In this document: piece by piece, positions 1-8,371 of the stretch | Numbering within the stretch: position 1 is the stretch's first letter | Layout of the letters: each line of letters starts with the position of its first letter | Origin: Anaerolineae bacterium UTCFX2 | Lineage (GTDB): Bacteria; Chloroflexota; Anaerolineae; Anaerolineales; UBA4823 | NCBI GenBank assembly: GCA_002050125.1 | Contig: MWTA01000102.1 | Coordinates: 1 to 32,689, forward strand | DNA: 32,689 nucleotides | Direction of reading: 5' to 3' | Program-made: the position numbers and the translations under genes | The notes under the pieces: generated by a model | The model's database searches: none | Told to the model about the DNA's origin: nothing | Seen by the model: the letters and a program-made list of their open reading frames with translations, nothing else

Positions 1-101
1 CTCACCGGTCGGCGGTAGAGTGTAATGCCGCCAATTGCCAATGTGGAGCCTGGCTGTACGAGGCTGGCTGCCTCAGCTAGTGAAATTTGCTTTTCTGCCA
101 A
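1..101 (-). CDS. CoA-transferase subunit A, N-terminal fragment (runs off left edge)
   Basis: Reading leftwards from a TTG at 101-99 gives 33 codons that stay open to the window edge. The peptide contains SLAEAASLVQPGSTLAIGG followed by ITLYRRPV. This resembles the N-terminus of family I CoA-transferase A subunits (glutaconate, acetate or 3-oxoacid type), where a 'sl.eA..lv..G.tla.GG' segment opens the first Rossmann-like unit. Such enzymes move CoA between carboxylic acids in fermentation or aromatic/amino-acid breakdown; the substrate cannot be told from this fragment. The gene lies 14 nt after the HAD stop codon on the same strand, so it is probably co-transcribed. The start codon is uncertain because no strong Shine-Dalgarno precedes the TTG and the frame is open upstream to the HAD stop region. 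The identification rests on a short match. Confidence 0.6.
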   Translation of the reverse strand, partial: MAEKQISLAEAASLVQPGSTLAIGGITLYRRPV

Positions 102-115
102 GCGGCTGCTCTGAA

Positions 116-778
116 TTATACAAAGAAATTTATATCTTCCCAAAGCTGCGGGAAGATCTGGCGCAAATCTAAAATAGACGACACGACATAATCTGCTTGG
201 CGCTGGTCGGCGTGGTTGCGGCGGATGAGGATCGTCGTCATCCCCAAGCGCTTAGCGGTTGCCAGATTCTCCGTTGAATCATCCAGCATCGCACAATCCT
301 GCGGCGCGGGATCGCCTGCCAGCGCCAGCGCCCGTTGGTATGCCTCAAGTTCGGGCTTGCACGCAAAGCCTATCTCTCGCACATCTATAATACCATCAAA
401 ACATCCCTGGATGTCGAGCGCCTCGAGCACCCTCCTGGCGTGACCCGAGTCTGCATTCGTAAAAATGAACCGCCGTTGCGGCAGCTCCCTCAGGAATTTT
501 CGTAATTCGGGTTGGGGCTGCAAGTAATCTTCGAGCGGCAAATCGTGAACATAAGCCAGATAATCGTCCGCATCTACCTGGTGGTGTTTCTGCAAGCCGC
601 GCAGGGTTGTCCCATAAGTCTTGAAGTAATGCTCCCTTAACTTAGGGATGACATCAACCGGCAAACCCAAACGCTCAGCCATGTACGCGCTCATACGGCT
701 GCGAATTGCCTGCCATAAACCGTTCCCATTCGGGTATAAGGTGTCGTCCAGATCGAAAAACAAAGTAGTAATCGGCAT
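116..778 (-). CDS. HAD-superfamily hydrolase, pyrimidine 5'-nucleotidase-like
   Basis: A 220-residue HAD hydrolase. Motif I is D9-L-D11-D-T-L-Y, giving nucleophile Asp9 and acid/base Asp11. Motif II is the Thr in FTNADS (T107), motif III is K141, and motif IV is the D166-D167 pair. An alpha-helical cap lies at about residues 20-90. The FFDLDDTLYP opening and this cap size match the Sdt1/Phm8-like pyrimidine 5'-nucleotidase subfamily, so dephosphorylation of nucleoside monophosphates or a related phosphoester is likely; specificity is inferred. Transcription is divergent from mutL. The ATG at 778-776 is 6 nt after a TATAAT on the minus strand (790-785) and has no Shine-Dalgarno, so the mRNA is probably leaderless. 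The following CoA-transferase gene starts 14 nt beyond the stop. Confidence 0.85.
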   Translation of the reverse strand: MPITTLFFDLDDTLYPNGNGLWQAIRSRMSAYMAERLGLPVDVIPKLREHYFKTYGTTLRGLQKHHQVDADDYLAYVHDLPLEDYLQPQPELRKFLRELPQRRFIFTNADSGHARRVLEALDIQGCFDGIIDVREIGFACKPELEAYQRALALAGDPAPQDCAMLDDSTENLATAKRLGMTTILIRRNHADQRQADYVVSSILDLRQIFPQLWEDINFFV

Positions 779-784
779 ATGGAT

Positions 785-792
785 ATTATAAT
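785..792. promoter_or_regulatory. Shared palindromic -10 element for HAD gene and mutL
   Basis: The 8-mer ATTATAAT is its own reverse complement, so it provides TATAAT on both strands: 787-792 on plus and 790-785 on minus. On plus, TATAAT is followed by 6 nt and then the mutL ATG at 799. On minus it is followed by 6 nt and then the HAD ATG at 778. No good -35 is visible for either direction. If used as a -10, transcription would start at or next to each start codon. Confidence 0.55.
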
Positions 793-798
793 GTCATC

Positions 799-2592
799 AT
801 GACCATTCACATCTTATCTTCCGAGGTTGCCTCGCAAATCGCCGCCGGTGAAGTTGTCGAACGCACGGCATCGGTTGTGAAAGAGTTGGTTGAAAACTCG
901 CTCGATGCAGGGGCTGACGACATCCGCATCCTGGTGAAGGATGCCGGTCGCAGTTTGATCGAGGTCAGCGACAATGGCAAGGGCATCCCCGCTGAAGAAA
1001 TCTCGCTCACGGTCGAGCGCCACGCCACAAGCAAGCTGAGCCAGGTAGATGATCTGCTTACGATCAAGACCCTGGGGTTTCGCGGCGAAGCCCTCGCCTC
1101 GATCGGCTCGATCTCTCACCTGACAATCACCAGCCGGTGCGCTGATCAGGAACTCGGCGCTACGCTCCAGGTGGAGGGCGGTCGCATTTCAACCACCCAG
1201 CCCTATGGCGGACCGGTGGGGACGCTGGTTCGCGTGGAGAATCTCTTTTTCAACGTGCCAGCGCGCTTGAAATTCCAAAAAACCGATCAAACCGAACGGC
1301 GAGTGATCAACAACCTGGCTGCGCGCTATGCAATTGCGTATCCCTCCGTCCGCTTCCACATGACCCTGGACGAACGTCTGGCATTACAAACGAACGGCAG
1401 CGGCAGCCGCCGGGAGGTCTTAAGCGCTCTGTACGACCCGCAGACCGCGCGCCAAATGCTCGAAGTGATCTATCAAGATCAGAAATTGAAGGTAAGCGGT
1501 TTTATCAGCCCAACCTCGATCAGCCGTCCGCACCGGCGTGAGATTCACTTCTTTGTCAACGGGCGACCAGTTCAAGAGGCGGCGCTAAGCGCTGCCGTAG
1601 TCAAAGGTTTCCACACCTTGCTGATGGTCGGGCGTTATCCGCTGGCGGTGCTTTTTATTGAAATGGATCCACAACTGGTGGATGTAAATGTCCATCCCAC
1701 CAAAGCCGAGGTCCGGTTTCGCGAACCCGATCGGATTTTTTTAGCTCTGCAAAGCGCTGTTCGCCGAGCGCTGTTAGCCAACAACCCCGTGCAAAACCTC
1801 ACGGACGCCATTCACTGGAACAATCAGCCGGATTGGGAGAGCGAGGCTGGCATCGAGACGACCGCGCCGCCGTGGGAACAAGACGCGGGCGCAGCAGGGT
1901 TCGTCGCGGGCTCATCAACAGCCTGGAACAGAGGAAATCAAATCGATTCCCCCACACAAGCAGACAGACCATCGGCAGCAATCGAGCAGGGAACCATTCC
2001 AAACCTGCGCGTTCCAATCCTGCGCCCGGTGGGTCAGATTGCCTCGGCATATCTGGTTGCTGAAAGCCCGGACGGTCTCTACCTGATCGACCAACACGCA
2101 GCTCACGAGCGGGTGCTTTTCGAACGCTTCATCAACCACGGCGAGGACCCCTTGCCATCGCAGATCCTGCTGCAACCCGTTACGCTCGAACTGAATTCAG
2201 CAACCGCAAAGCTCATCGAAGAACAAATTCCCAGCCTCAATCAACTGGGTTTCCTGATCGAACCTTTCGGACCGAACACGTTTCTCATCCGCCGCATTCC
2301 GGCGATTCTAACCGGCAGCGACCCGGCTGAGGTGTTAAGATCGCTCGTGGAAGACTTCGAGGAGGACGAGTCCCTGCTGCAAAATCAGCGCGAAGCCCGC
2401 TTGATTGCCAGGATCTGTAAGCGTTCCGCAATTAAAGCCGGGACGATTCTTTCGCCAGAGGAACAGCGCGCTTTATTATCCGATCTGGAAAGCTGCCAGT
2501 CACCCCGCACCTGCCCTCACGGACGACCAACCATGATCCATTTATCCGTGGATCTTTTAGAGCGCCAGTTTGGACGCCGGGGCGCCCGTTAA
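799..2592 (+). CDS. mutL: DNA mismatch repair protein MutL (endonuclease type)
   Basis: A 597-residue MutL. The N-terminal GHKL ATPase carries ELVENSLDA (29-37), DNGKGI (58-63) and TLGFRGEAL (91-99), which are the Bergerat-fold ATP and Mg sites. A low-complexity linker at about 335-410 precedes the C-terminal dimerisation domain. That domain contains the metal-binding endonuclease motif DQHA(X)2E(X)4E at 431-442 and CPHGRPT at 572-578. This marks a MutL with latent nicking activity, as in bacteria lacking MutH, acting after MutS finds a mismatch. MutS is not encoded in this window. Translation starts at ATG 799, 6 nt after TATAAT, with no Shine-Dalgarno. The 3' end converges on the sirtuin gene. 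Confidence 0.97.
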   Translation: MTIHILSSEVASQIAAGEVVERTASVVKELVENSLDAGADDIRILVKDAGRSLIEVSDNGKGIPAEEISLTVERHATSKLSQVDDLLTIKTLGFRGEALASIGSISHLTITSRCADQELGATLQVEGGRISTTQPYGGPVGTLVRVENLFFNVPARLKFQKTDQTERRVINNLAARYAIAYPSVRFHMTLDERLALQTNGSGSRREVLSALYDPQTARQMLEVIYQDQKLKVSGFISPTSISRPHRREIHFFVNGRPVQEAALSAAVVKGFHTLLMVGRYPLAVLFIEMDPQLVDVNVHPTKAEVRFREPDRIFLALQSAVRRALLANNPVQNLTDAIHWNNQPDWESEAGIETTAPPWEQDAGAAGFVAGSSTAWNRGNQIDSPTQADRPSAAIEQGTIPNLRVPILRPVGQIASAYLVAESPDGLYLIDQHAAHERVLFERFINHGEDPLPSQILLQPVTLELNSATAKLIEEQIPSLNQLGFLIEPFGPNTFLIRRIPAILTGSDPAEVLRSLVEDFEEDESLLQNQREARLIARICKRSAIKAGTILSPEEQRALLSDLESCQSPRTCPHGRPTMIHLSVDLLERQFGRRGAR

Positions 2593-2608
2593 CCCGCAGC
2601 CGGTTAAC
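2588..2608. repeat. Short inverted repeat between convergent mutL and sirtuin stops
   Basis: GTTAACC (2588-2594) and GGTTAAC (2602-2608) form a perfect 7 bp dyad around a 7 nt loop. It includes the mutL TAA stop and ends directly beside the sirtuin stop. There is no T-tract on either side, so a terminator role is only possible. Confidence 0.4.
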
Positions 2609-3385
2609 CTATTCTGAGCAAATTTGCTGGACAATCCGGGGGAACACTTCGGCGACATCTTCGTGAAGCGCCACATCGGCGCGTGCATCAAGGTAGGTCT
2701 CCGAATAGTTGATTAGAATCAGGTGCGCGCCGTTTTGAAGCGCCTGCATCGGCAAGCCGGCTACCGGCAGCACTTCCAGCGACGATCCGGCGACGATCAT
2801 TAAATCACAGGCTTTGCTGGCTTCCTGCGCTTGAAGCCATATTTGCACTGGAAGCTGTTCGCCCATCAATACCATATCAGGCTTCAGAATCCCGCCGCAC
2901 GAAGGGCACACCGGGATTTGCCCATTTTCAAGGTAGTTGACAATAAAATCAGCGGCTGGGAAGTTCTTATAGCAGCGAATACAGCTCAAACTCTCCAGCG
3001 AGCCGTGTGTTTGCAGTACGTTCTTTGAGCCGGCGCGCTGATGCAAACCATCGATGTTCTGGGTGATGATCGTCTGAACCAAGCCGAATTCCTCGAGCAA
3101 TGTAATATCATAATGAGCTTGATTCGGCTGTGCCCGGAGGATGATCCCCGCCAGATTTCTCACCCATTCATAAAAACGCTGCGGGTTGTAGCGGAACGAA
3201 GTCAATGAGGCGACTTCAAAGGGGTCGAATTTTTCCCATAAGCCGCTGTCCGGTGAACGAAAATCGGGGATGCCGGACGGGGTGGAGATGCCTGCTCCTG
3301 TGAGCACTACCGTCCGCTGGCTGGCGCGAATGATGTCCGCGGCGTTGCGGATGCTCATTTCAGTTGCATCGCTCAATTGTCCCAT
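2609..3385 (-). CDS. Sir2-family NAD-dependent protein deacylase
   Basis: A 258-residue sirtuin. NAD-binding motifs are GAGIS (30-34), GIPDFRS (38-44) and TQNIDGLH (108-115). His127 in HGS is the expected catalytic base. A structural zinc site is formed by C135/C138 and C160/C163. GSSLEVLP (200-207) matches the G-S/T-S-L-x-V-x-P signature. The family removes acetyl or other acyl groups from lysine using NAD; the acyl preference cannot be read with confidence. A second in-frame ATG at 3358-3356 would give 249 residues and fits the usual sirtuin N-terminus equally well, since neither start has a clear Shine-Dalgarno. The gene follows the CpaE-like gene by 8 nt and is probably co-transcribed with it. 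Confidence 0.92.
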   Translation of the reverse strand: MGQLSDATEMSIRNAADIIRASQRTVVLTGAGISTPSGIPDFRSPDSGLWEKFDPFEVASLTSFRYNPQRFYEWVRNLAGIILRAQPNQAHYDITLLEEFGLVQTIITQNIDGLHQRAGSKNVLQTHGSLESLSCIRCYKNFPAADFIVNYLENGQIPVCPSCGGILKPDMVLMGEQLPVQIWLQAQEASKACDLMIVAGSSLEVLPVAGLPMQALQNGAHLILINYSETYLDARADVALHEDVAEVFPRIVQQICSE

Positions 3386-3393
3386 TGATAAAA

Positions 3394-4545
3394 TCAGCCC
3401 GGCTTTCCGATCACCCTTCCCGCCAGGGTCGTGAACTGCTGCATGGTCACGCCATCCGCCTGGCGTAGAACCATCGGCGTGGTGGAGACCTGTGATTGAT
3501 AAGCCAGCTCAGGCGCCGCGGTGAAGATCACCGAGACATCGCGTCCCAATTGATCCTGTACCTGACCCAGCGAAAGCTGCATGCCGGCGCGCAGCCGGTT
3601 AACCAGAGCAACCAGAACCCGCCGGCTGGTTGTATCCTTGCCGCCCAAGAAATCTAGCAGCAATCGGGTTTGATAAACGGATTGTGGAACGGGTTCGGTC
3701 ACCACAACCAGTCGATCGCAAAATTGAACAATCTTCTCGACCGCCGGCGTAAGCTCGCCTCCCAGGTCTAAAATCGAGAAATTTGCCAGGTAGGTAATCT
3801 GGCGGGCGACTGCAACCAGTTGGTCGGTCGAGGTAACCAGGCGCGCATCCAGCGGCTGCGCTGATGAAAATAGAAACTGCACACCCGAATGATGGTCAAA
3901 GAGCTCGCGATGGATTGCCTGCGGCGTGATCTCATCTACGCTGAGCGCCAGGAGCTTGCTCAACCCCAGCGGGTTGGTCACCCCAACTTCCAGTCCAATC
4001 GTGCCGCATCCCGGGCGCAGATCGCCTACGACAACCGAACGCTTGGTTTCCTGGTGCATCACAATGCCCAGGTTGACCGCCAAGGTCGAGACGCCCACCC
4101 CGCCTTTCGCGGCGAGGATGCCGACCAATTTGCCCTGCTCATGGAATTCCCGGCTGGGCGCAGCCTGGCGGCTTCCGCGGCGCTTCAACACCGCTTTGAC
4201 GTGCGCGATCAGTTCGCGCGGTTGCGTGGGTTTTGTCAGATAATCATCCGCCCCAGCATCGAAACCCTCGAGTTTATCCTCGATCTGACTTTTTGCGGTG
4301 AACATGATGATGAGGATGTCCTCCGTCTCGGGGGAGCTTCTCAGGCGCCGGGCGACTTCGATGCCGTCCATGTCGGGCATCATTAAATCCAATAAAACCA
4401 GGTCGGGTCTTTCAGAGTAGATCATGCTCAGCGCCTGCTGACCGCTGCTGGCAGCCATGATCCGGTATCCCTGTCGTTCCAACATCAACCCCACCAGGCG
4501 CAGAGTATCCAAATCATCATCAACAACCAGAATCTTTTCAGCCAT
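3394..4545 (-). CDS. Receiver-domain/CpaE-like ATPase
   Basis: A 383-residue two-domain protein. Residues 1-122 are a response-regulator receiver with acidic residues D9-D11, phospho-acceptor D53 in LLDLMMPD, T83 and K105. Residues 139-380 are a ParA/MinD-type ATPase with a deviant Walker A KGGVGVST (147-154). This REC-ATPase order is that of CpaE/TadZ proteins, which position Tad/type IVc pili, but no other tad or cpa genes are nearby, so the role may be regulatory or localising instead. The start was set at ATG 4545-4543 because GAGGG lies 6 nt upstream; a TTG two codons earlier is the alternative. The sirtuin follows after 8 nt. Confidence 0.85.
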   Translation of the reverse strand: MAEKILVVDDDLDTLRLVGLMLERQGYRIMAASSGQQALSMIYSERPDLVLLDLMMPDMDGIEVARRLRSSPETEDILIIMFTAKSQIEDKLEGFDAGADDYLTKPTQPRELIAHVKAVLKRRGSRQAAPSREFHEQGKLVGILAAKGGVGVSTLAVNLGIVMHQETKRSVVVGDLRPGCGTIGLEVGVTNPLGLSKLLALSVDEITPQAIHRELFDHHSGVQFLFSSAQPLDARLVTSTDQLVAVARQITYLANFSILDLGGELTPAVEKIVQFCDRLVVVTEPVPQSVYQTRLLLDFLGGKDTTSRRVLVALVNRLRAGMQLSLGQVQDQLGRDVSVIFTAAPELAYQSQVSTTPMVLRQADGVTMQQFTTLAGRVIGKPG

Positions 4546-4583
4546 GACCAACCCTCGCTTTCTTAAAAGAACCGGCTACAAAA

Positions 4584-4612
4584 AGTCTAGCATAAAGAGG
4601 CAAGTGATGCAA
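4584..4612 (-). promoter_or_regulatory. Sigma70-type promoter for the CpaE-like/sirtuin operon
   Basis: On the minus strand, TTGCAT (4612-4607) and TAGACT (4589-4584) are separated by 17 nt, with TGC just before the -10 as an extended -10. The predicted transcript would start about 30 nt upstream of the CpaE-like ATG and include its Shine-Dalgarno. Confidence 0.6.
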
Positions 4613-4627
4613 GCATTCCTTATGAAT

Positions 4628-4633
4628 TATAAT
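4628..4633 (+). promoter_or_regulatory. Candidate -10 element for tilS
   Basis: TATAAT at 4628-4633 lies 10 nt before the tilS ATG, predicting a leader of only a few nucleotides. No clear -35 is visible. The opposing promoter for the CpaE-like gene sits just to the left. Confidence 0.45.
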
Positions 4634-4643
4634 CATTTCCACG

Positions 4644-6104
4644 ATGTTAAGGACAGTTTTATTGGCATTGGAAAATAAATGCCGGCTGGATCGCAGCCAA
4701 CCCGTGCTCGCCGGCGTGTCCGGCGGAGCCGACAGCTTATGTCTGCTCGATAGTTTATATCAACTCGGCTATCCCTTGATCGTTGCGCACCTGGATCACC
4801 AGCTTCGTCCAGGTTCGATGGAAGAGGCATTGCAAGTCAAGAAGCTGGCAGAGACGCGCGGGCTGGAATTCGTGCAGCACACGGCAGACATTCAACAATA
4901 CGCCAAAGACAATCGGCAATCCATTGAAGAAGCCGCGCGGGAGGTGCGTTACCGCTTCCTTTTCGAACAGGCGCGTAAGTATGAGGCGCAAGCGGTGGCA
5001 ACCGGTCACACGGCGAACGATCAGGTCGAAACGGTATTGATGCATTTTCTGCGCGGCTCCGGGCAGGCTGGCTTAAGCGGCATGGAATACTTCAGCCTGC
5101 CCAACCCCTGGGACAGCGAAATCCCGCTCGTCCGACCGCTGCTGGGCGTCTGGCGCGTTGAGATTCTCCGCTACCTCGAAGAACGCAGCCTGACGCCGGT
5201 CATTGACGAAAGCAATCAGGATCTGCGCTATTATCGCAATCGTCTGCGGCACGATCTGATCCCCCGCCTGGAAGAGCTGAACCCGGGTGCAGCCAACCGC
5301 ATCTGGCAAACCGCCAACATTCTGCACGAAGACGAACGGGTGTTGCAGTCGTTCATCGAGCAAATTTGGCTAAACGTCATGGTTCAATCCAGCCAACAAG
5401 CCCTGAGCCTGGATCGCGATCGTTTTTGCGCTCAACCATTGGCTATACGAAGAAGGCTGATCCGCAAGGCAATTTCCCAACTGCGTCCCGGCATGCGCAA
5501 TATCGATTTCGATACCGTCGAGCGGGCGCTGCAATTTATCGAGTCGCCCTCCAGTACGCTTAAATCTGACTTGGCAGCTGGGCTGCGCCTCGAAGTGGAC
5601 GCCAGTCAGATCTGGCTGGCGGATTGGAGCACCGACCTGCCTCTGGAATACTGGCCGGGCATGGATTCAAGCGAGGCGCTCGGCGTGTCGATCCCCGGGT
5701 CGATCGCGCTTTCAAGCAATTGCACCCTGAACGTCAGCCTGCATTCTCCAACTCCCGAACTGTTAGCCGGCATCCAGCAAAATCAGGATCCCTGGCAAGC
5801 CTGGCTGGATCTGGATCGTTTGGAATTGCCCCTGCAGGTGCGCCCCCGCCTGCCCGGGGACCGTTTCCAGCCCCTCGGCATGCAAGGACATTCGATCAAA
5901 CTCTCGGATTACATGATCAATCAGCAAATCCCCCGGCGGGCGCGCCCGCGCTGGCCTCTGATCGCCAGCGGCGAAGCAATCGCCTGGGTTCCGGGCTACA
6001 CAATTGGCGAGGCTTTCGGAGTAAAGCCGGGGACATTGAAATTACTTCATTTAGCAATCATGAAGGAGCGCCGGTCGAAGGATTCCGATCCGGCGCTCTT
6101 TTGA
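4644..6104 (+). CDS. tilS: tRNA(Ile)-lysidine synthase TilS
   Basis: A 486-residue protein. The N-type ATP pyrophosphatase P-loop SGGADS is at residues 26-31, followed by VAHLDHQLRPGS and a GHTANDQVETVLM segment typical of TilS. A C-terminal domain with PRLPGDRFQPLG and IPRRARPRWPLI matches the TilS C-terminal substrate-binding domain. The enzyme attaches lysine to C34 of the CAU-anticodon tRNA-Ile, so that it reads AUA and is charged with isoleucine; it is essential in most bacteria. The last codons form the hairpin and T-run of an intrinsic terminator, and the TGA stop overlaps the T-run. The frequent neighbours hpt and ftsH are absent. Confidence 0.96.
   Translation: MLRTVLLALENKCRLDRSQPVLAGVSGGADSLCLLDSLYQLGYPLIVAHLDHQLRPGSMEEALQVKKLAETRGLEFVQHTADIQQYAKDNRQSIEEAAREVRYRFLFEQARKYEAQAVATGHTANDQVETVLMHFLRGSGQAGLSGMEYFSLPNPWDSEIPLVRPLLGVWRVEILRYLEERSLTPVIDESNQDLRYYRNRLRHDLIPRLEELNPGAANRIWQTANILHEDERVLQSFIEQIWLNVMVQSSQQALSLDRDRFCAQPLAIRRRLIRKAISQLRPGMRNIDFDTVERALQFIESPSSTLKSDLAAGLRLEVDASQIWLADWSTDLPLEYWPGMDSSEALGVSIPGSIALSSNCTLNVSLHSPTPELLAGIQQNQDPWQAWLDLDRLELPLQVRPRLPGDRFQPLGMQGHSIKLSDYMINQQIPRRARPRWPLIASGEAIAWVPGYTIGEAFGVKPGTLKLLHLAIMKERRSKDSDPALF
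6066..6102 (+). terminator. Intrinsic terminator embedded in the 3' end of tilS
   Basis: GAGCGCCGG (6066-6074) pairs perfectly with CCGGCGCTC (6090-6098) across a 15 nt loop, followed by TTTT (6099-6102). The TGA stop is 6102-6104, so the whole terminator is coding sequence. Confidence 0.75.
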
Positions 6105-6206
6105 GGAGGAGAAGCAACAATCTGAGATTATCTTAGCAGATCTGGCGAACGCCTGCTTGACGCTTACCCCACACTCGCCGGACGATTACCCTTCAATTGC
6201 TCAACG

Positions 6207-6236
6207 AAAAAGCCAGCCAGGATACACCCGGCTGGC
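6207..6236 (-). terminator. Intrinsic terminator of formate-THF ligase
   Basis: On the minus strand GCCAGCC (6236-6230) pairs with GGCTGGC (6218-6212) over an 11 nt loop and is followed by TTTTT (6211-6207). It lies about 28 nt after the ligase stop codon. Confidence 0.75.
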
Positions 6237-6263
6237 GTCTTCTTATGTGTTGGTCAGCAACGG

Positions 6264-8192
6264 TTAGAACAGCCCAACCACTCGCCCTGTTTCGAGGTCC
6301 AGGTCAACGTCATAGAAAACCGGACGGGTGGGCAAACCGGGCATTGTGCGCATCGTCCCAAGCAGCGGATACAGGAACCCCGCCCCAACCGAAGCGCGAA
6401 TATCGCGGATCGGCACGCGGTAGCCCTTTGGCACACCCTTGAGACTCTGATCGTGGCTCAGGCTGAGGTGCGTCTTAGCCATGCACATCGGCAGGTTATC
6501 AAAGCCGAGCCGGGTGTACAGCGCAATTTTCTCTTCCGCCTCGGGAAGATAGTCCACGCCATCCGCGCCGTAGATTTCCTTGCAGATAATCTCGATCTTA
6601 TCCTTGATGGGAATGTCTAGCGGGTAGAGGAACTTGAAATTGCTGGGTTTCTCAGCGGTTTTCACCACCAGTTCAGCCAATTCGGTCGCACCCTGACCGC
6701 CTTCCATCCAATGCCGGCAGGTCACTGCGTCCTCCGCGCCAGCCTCGATGGCGGCTTTGCGCACCAGTTCGACCTCAGCCGGGGTGTCGGTGGCAAATGA
6801 GTTGACCGCAACCACAACCGGGACACCGTAGCGCAGCGCGTTTTTAATGTGGTGCTGCATGTTTGACAGCCCGTTAGCTAACAGATCAAGGTTTTCGTTG
6901 ACGTAGGCTGCGTCGAGGGGTTTTCCGGCAACCACTTTTGGACCGCCGCCGTGCATCTTGAGGGCGCGCACCGTCGCCACCAGAACCACGACGTTCGGGA
7001 TCAAACCCGAGTAACGGCATTTGATGTCGAAGAACTTCTCCATGCCGATGTCAGCCCCGAAGCCCGACTCGGTCACGACGTAGTCCGCCAGTTTGAGGGC
7101 GATCTTATCGGCGATGATCGAGCTTTGCCCGTGAGCAATGTTCGCAAACGGTCCCGCATGGACGAAGACCGGCGTGCCTTCCAGCGTTTGCATCAGGTTC
7201 GGTTTAATGGCATCCTTCATCAGGACGGTCATCGCGCCGGCAACGCCCAGGTCCTCAGCCGTGACCGCCTCGCCTTTGCGATTCGTCCCGATCACGATGC
7301 GACTAAAGCGTTCCCGCATATCTGTCAGGTCAGTCGTCAATGCGAGGATTGCCATGATCTCGCTGGCAACCGTAATGTCGTAACCGGTACGGCGGGTCAT
7401 GCCTTTTTCCTCAGGACCAAGACCGATCTCGATTTCACGCAAGAACCGGTCGTTGGTATCCACCACCCGGCGCCAGGATATGCTGGCGGGGTCAATGTCC
7501 AGGCGGGCGAACCTGCTGCGTTCTTCCGGTGTCAGGTCATTCGGGTCGGTCTTTTGAATTCCGAGCCGCTCAAGCCGGCGCAGCATCGACTTTGAGAACC
7601 TCCGGCTTCCATCCTTAGCTGGCGGGCAGAGTGCATCGAACAATTTTCCATCGTCCGGCTGATTGGCTTCGTGGAAAATCCGCGTGTCAATTGCGGCTGC
7701 CAGCAGATTGTTCGCCGCCGTGATGGCATGGAGGTCGCCGGTCAGATGCAGGTTGAAATCTTCCATCGGGATCACCTGACTGTACCCGCCGCCGGCTGCC
7801 CCGCCTTTAATCCCAAATGTTGGCCCCTGGCTGGGCTGGCGGATGCAGGTAAAGACGCGCTTTCCAAGATGCGCACCCAACGCCTGGCTCAGACCGACCA
7901 TGGTCGTGCTCTTCCCCTCGCCCAGCGGCGTCGGCGTGATAGCGGTCACATCGATGTATTTGCCATTTGGAACGTCCTTTAATCGTTCCAGGGTTTCCAG
8001 CTTGACCTTAGCTTTGTAATTCCCATATAATTCCAATTCTTCCGGAAGCAAACCGACCTCTTCGGCGATCTGCATGATCGGTTTGATGTCCGCTTCCTGA
8101 GCGATCTCGATGTCCGAAGGCACAGGTTGGCGCAGACGCAGCTTCAAAGGTGTAAATGGACGAAGTGTAACTGGCTCTTTTAATGCGCTCAT
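6264..8192 (-). CDS. fhs: Formate-tetrahydrofolate ligase, long (eukaryote-like) form
   Basis: A 642-residue ATP-dependent formate-THF ligase making 10-formyl-THF, used in the methyl branch of the Wood-Ljungdahl pathway, in purine synthesis or in formate release. The P-loop [12 protein letters not shown] is at 86-97, followed by [17 protein letters not shown]. Common bacterial enzymes are about 560 residues. This one has an N-terminal extension and an inserted segment at about 200-235 containing [13 protein letters not shown], both features recalled from the synthetase domain of eukaryotic C1-THF synthase (MTHFD1). It also ends in GLF as those do. The start ATG at 8192 is preceded by an AG-rich stretch with GAGGAAAGG. 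It is monocistronic, with its own terminator at 6207-6236. Confidence 0.95.
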   Translation of the reverse strand: MSALKEPVTLRPFTPLKLRLRQPVPSDIEIAQEADIKPIMQIAEEVGLLPEELELYGNYKAKVKLETLERLKDVPNGKYIDVTAITPTPLGEGKSTTMVGLSQALGAHLGKRVFTCIRQPSQGPTFGIKGGAAGGGYSQVIPMEDFNLHLTGDLHAITAANNLLAAAIDTRIFHEANQPDDGKLFDALCPPAKDGSRRFSKSMLRRLERLGIQKTDPNDLTPEERSRFARLDIDPASISWRRVVDTNDRFLREIEIGLGPEEKGMTRRTGYDITVASEIMAILALTTDLTDMRERFSRIVIGTNRKGEAVTAEDLGVAGAMTVLMKDAIKPNLMQTLEGTPVFVHAGPFANIAHGQSSIIADKIALKLADYVVTESGFGADIGMEKFFDIKCRYSGLIPNVVVLVATVRALKMHGGGPKVVAGKPLDAAYVNENLDLLANGLSNMQHHIKNALRYGVPVVVAVNSFATDTPAEVELVRKAAIEAGAEDAVTCRHWMEGGQGATELAELVVKTAEKPSNFKFLYPLDIPIKDKIEIICKEIYGADGVDYLPEAEEKIALYTRLGFDNLPMCMAKTHLSLSHDQSLKGVPKGYRVPIRDIRASVGAGFLYPLLGTMRTMPGLPTRPVFYDVDLDLETGRVVGLF

Positions 8193-8281
8193 AGATCTTG
8201 CCCTTTCCTCTTTGTGTATTCCTTAATAGCTAAATATACATCGTGAATATTGTTACAGAGAATGCCCAGTTCTGCAAGGGA

Positions 8282-8290
8282 ATCATATCA
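8282..8290 (-). promoter_or_regulatory. Possible extended -10 promoter for fhs
   Basis: On the minus strand TGA directly precedes TATGAT (8287-8282), fitting an extended -10 element. The -35 position 17 nt upstream reads ACACTT and is poor. It would give a leader of about 80 nt. Nothing else is recognisable in 8193-8371. Confidence 0.35.
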
Positions 8291-8371
8291 TCTCTGTTCA
8301 AGTAAAGTGTCACATAATTCAATCGTAAGGCTGGCTTTACCTGGGTCAGAGAGATTATTGGTTGGCTTGTA

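Noticed and set aside
3889..4386. A 165-codon plus-strand frame opposite the CpaE-like gene.
   Set aside because: The receiver and ATPase motifs on the minus strand explain this DNA, and the antisense frame has no recognisable domain.
6104..6125. A strong Shine-Dalgarno-like GAGGAGGAGAAG right after tilS, as if a further gene followed.
   Set aside because: No start codon with an open frame lies at a suitable distance, and the convergent ligase terminator follows. A lost or moved gene is possible but cannot be shown.
6951..7595. A 214-codon frame on plus, antisense to formate-THF ligase.
   Set aside because: It lies wholly within a well-conserved gene on the other strand and has no family features; it is a shadow of the GC-rich codon pattern.
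8193..8371. A THF or other riboswitch upstream of formate-THF ligase.
   Set aside because: The leader has no clear long-range pairing or terminator/anti-terminator arrangement that I could identify by eye.
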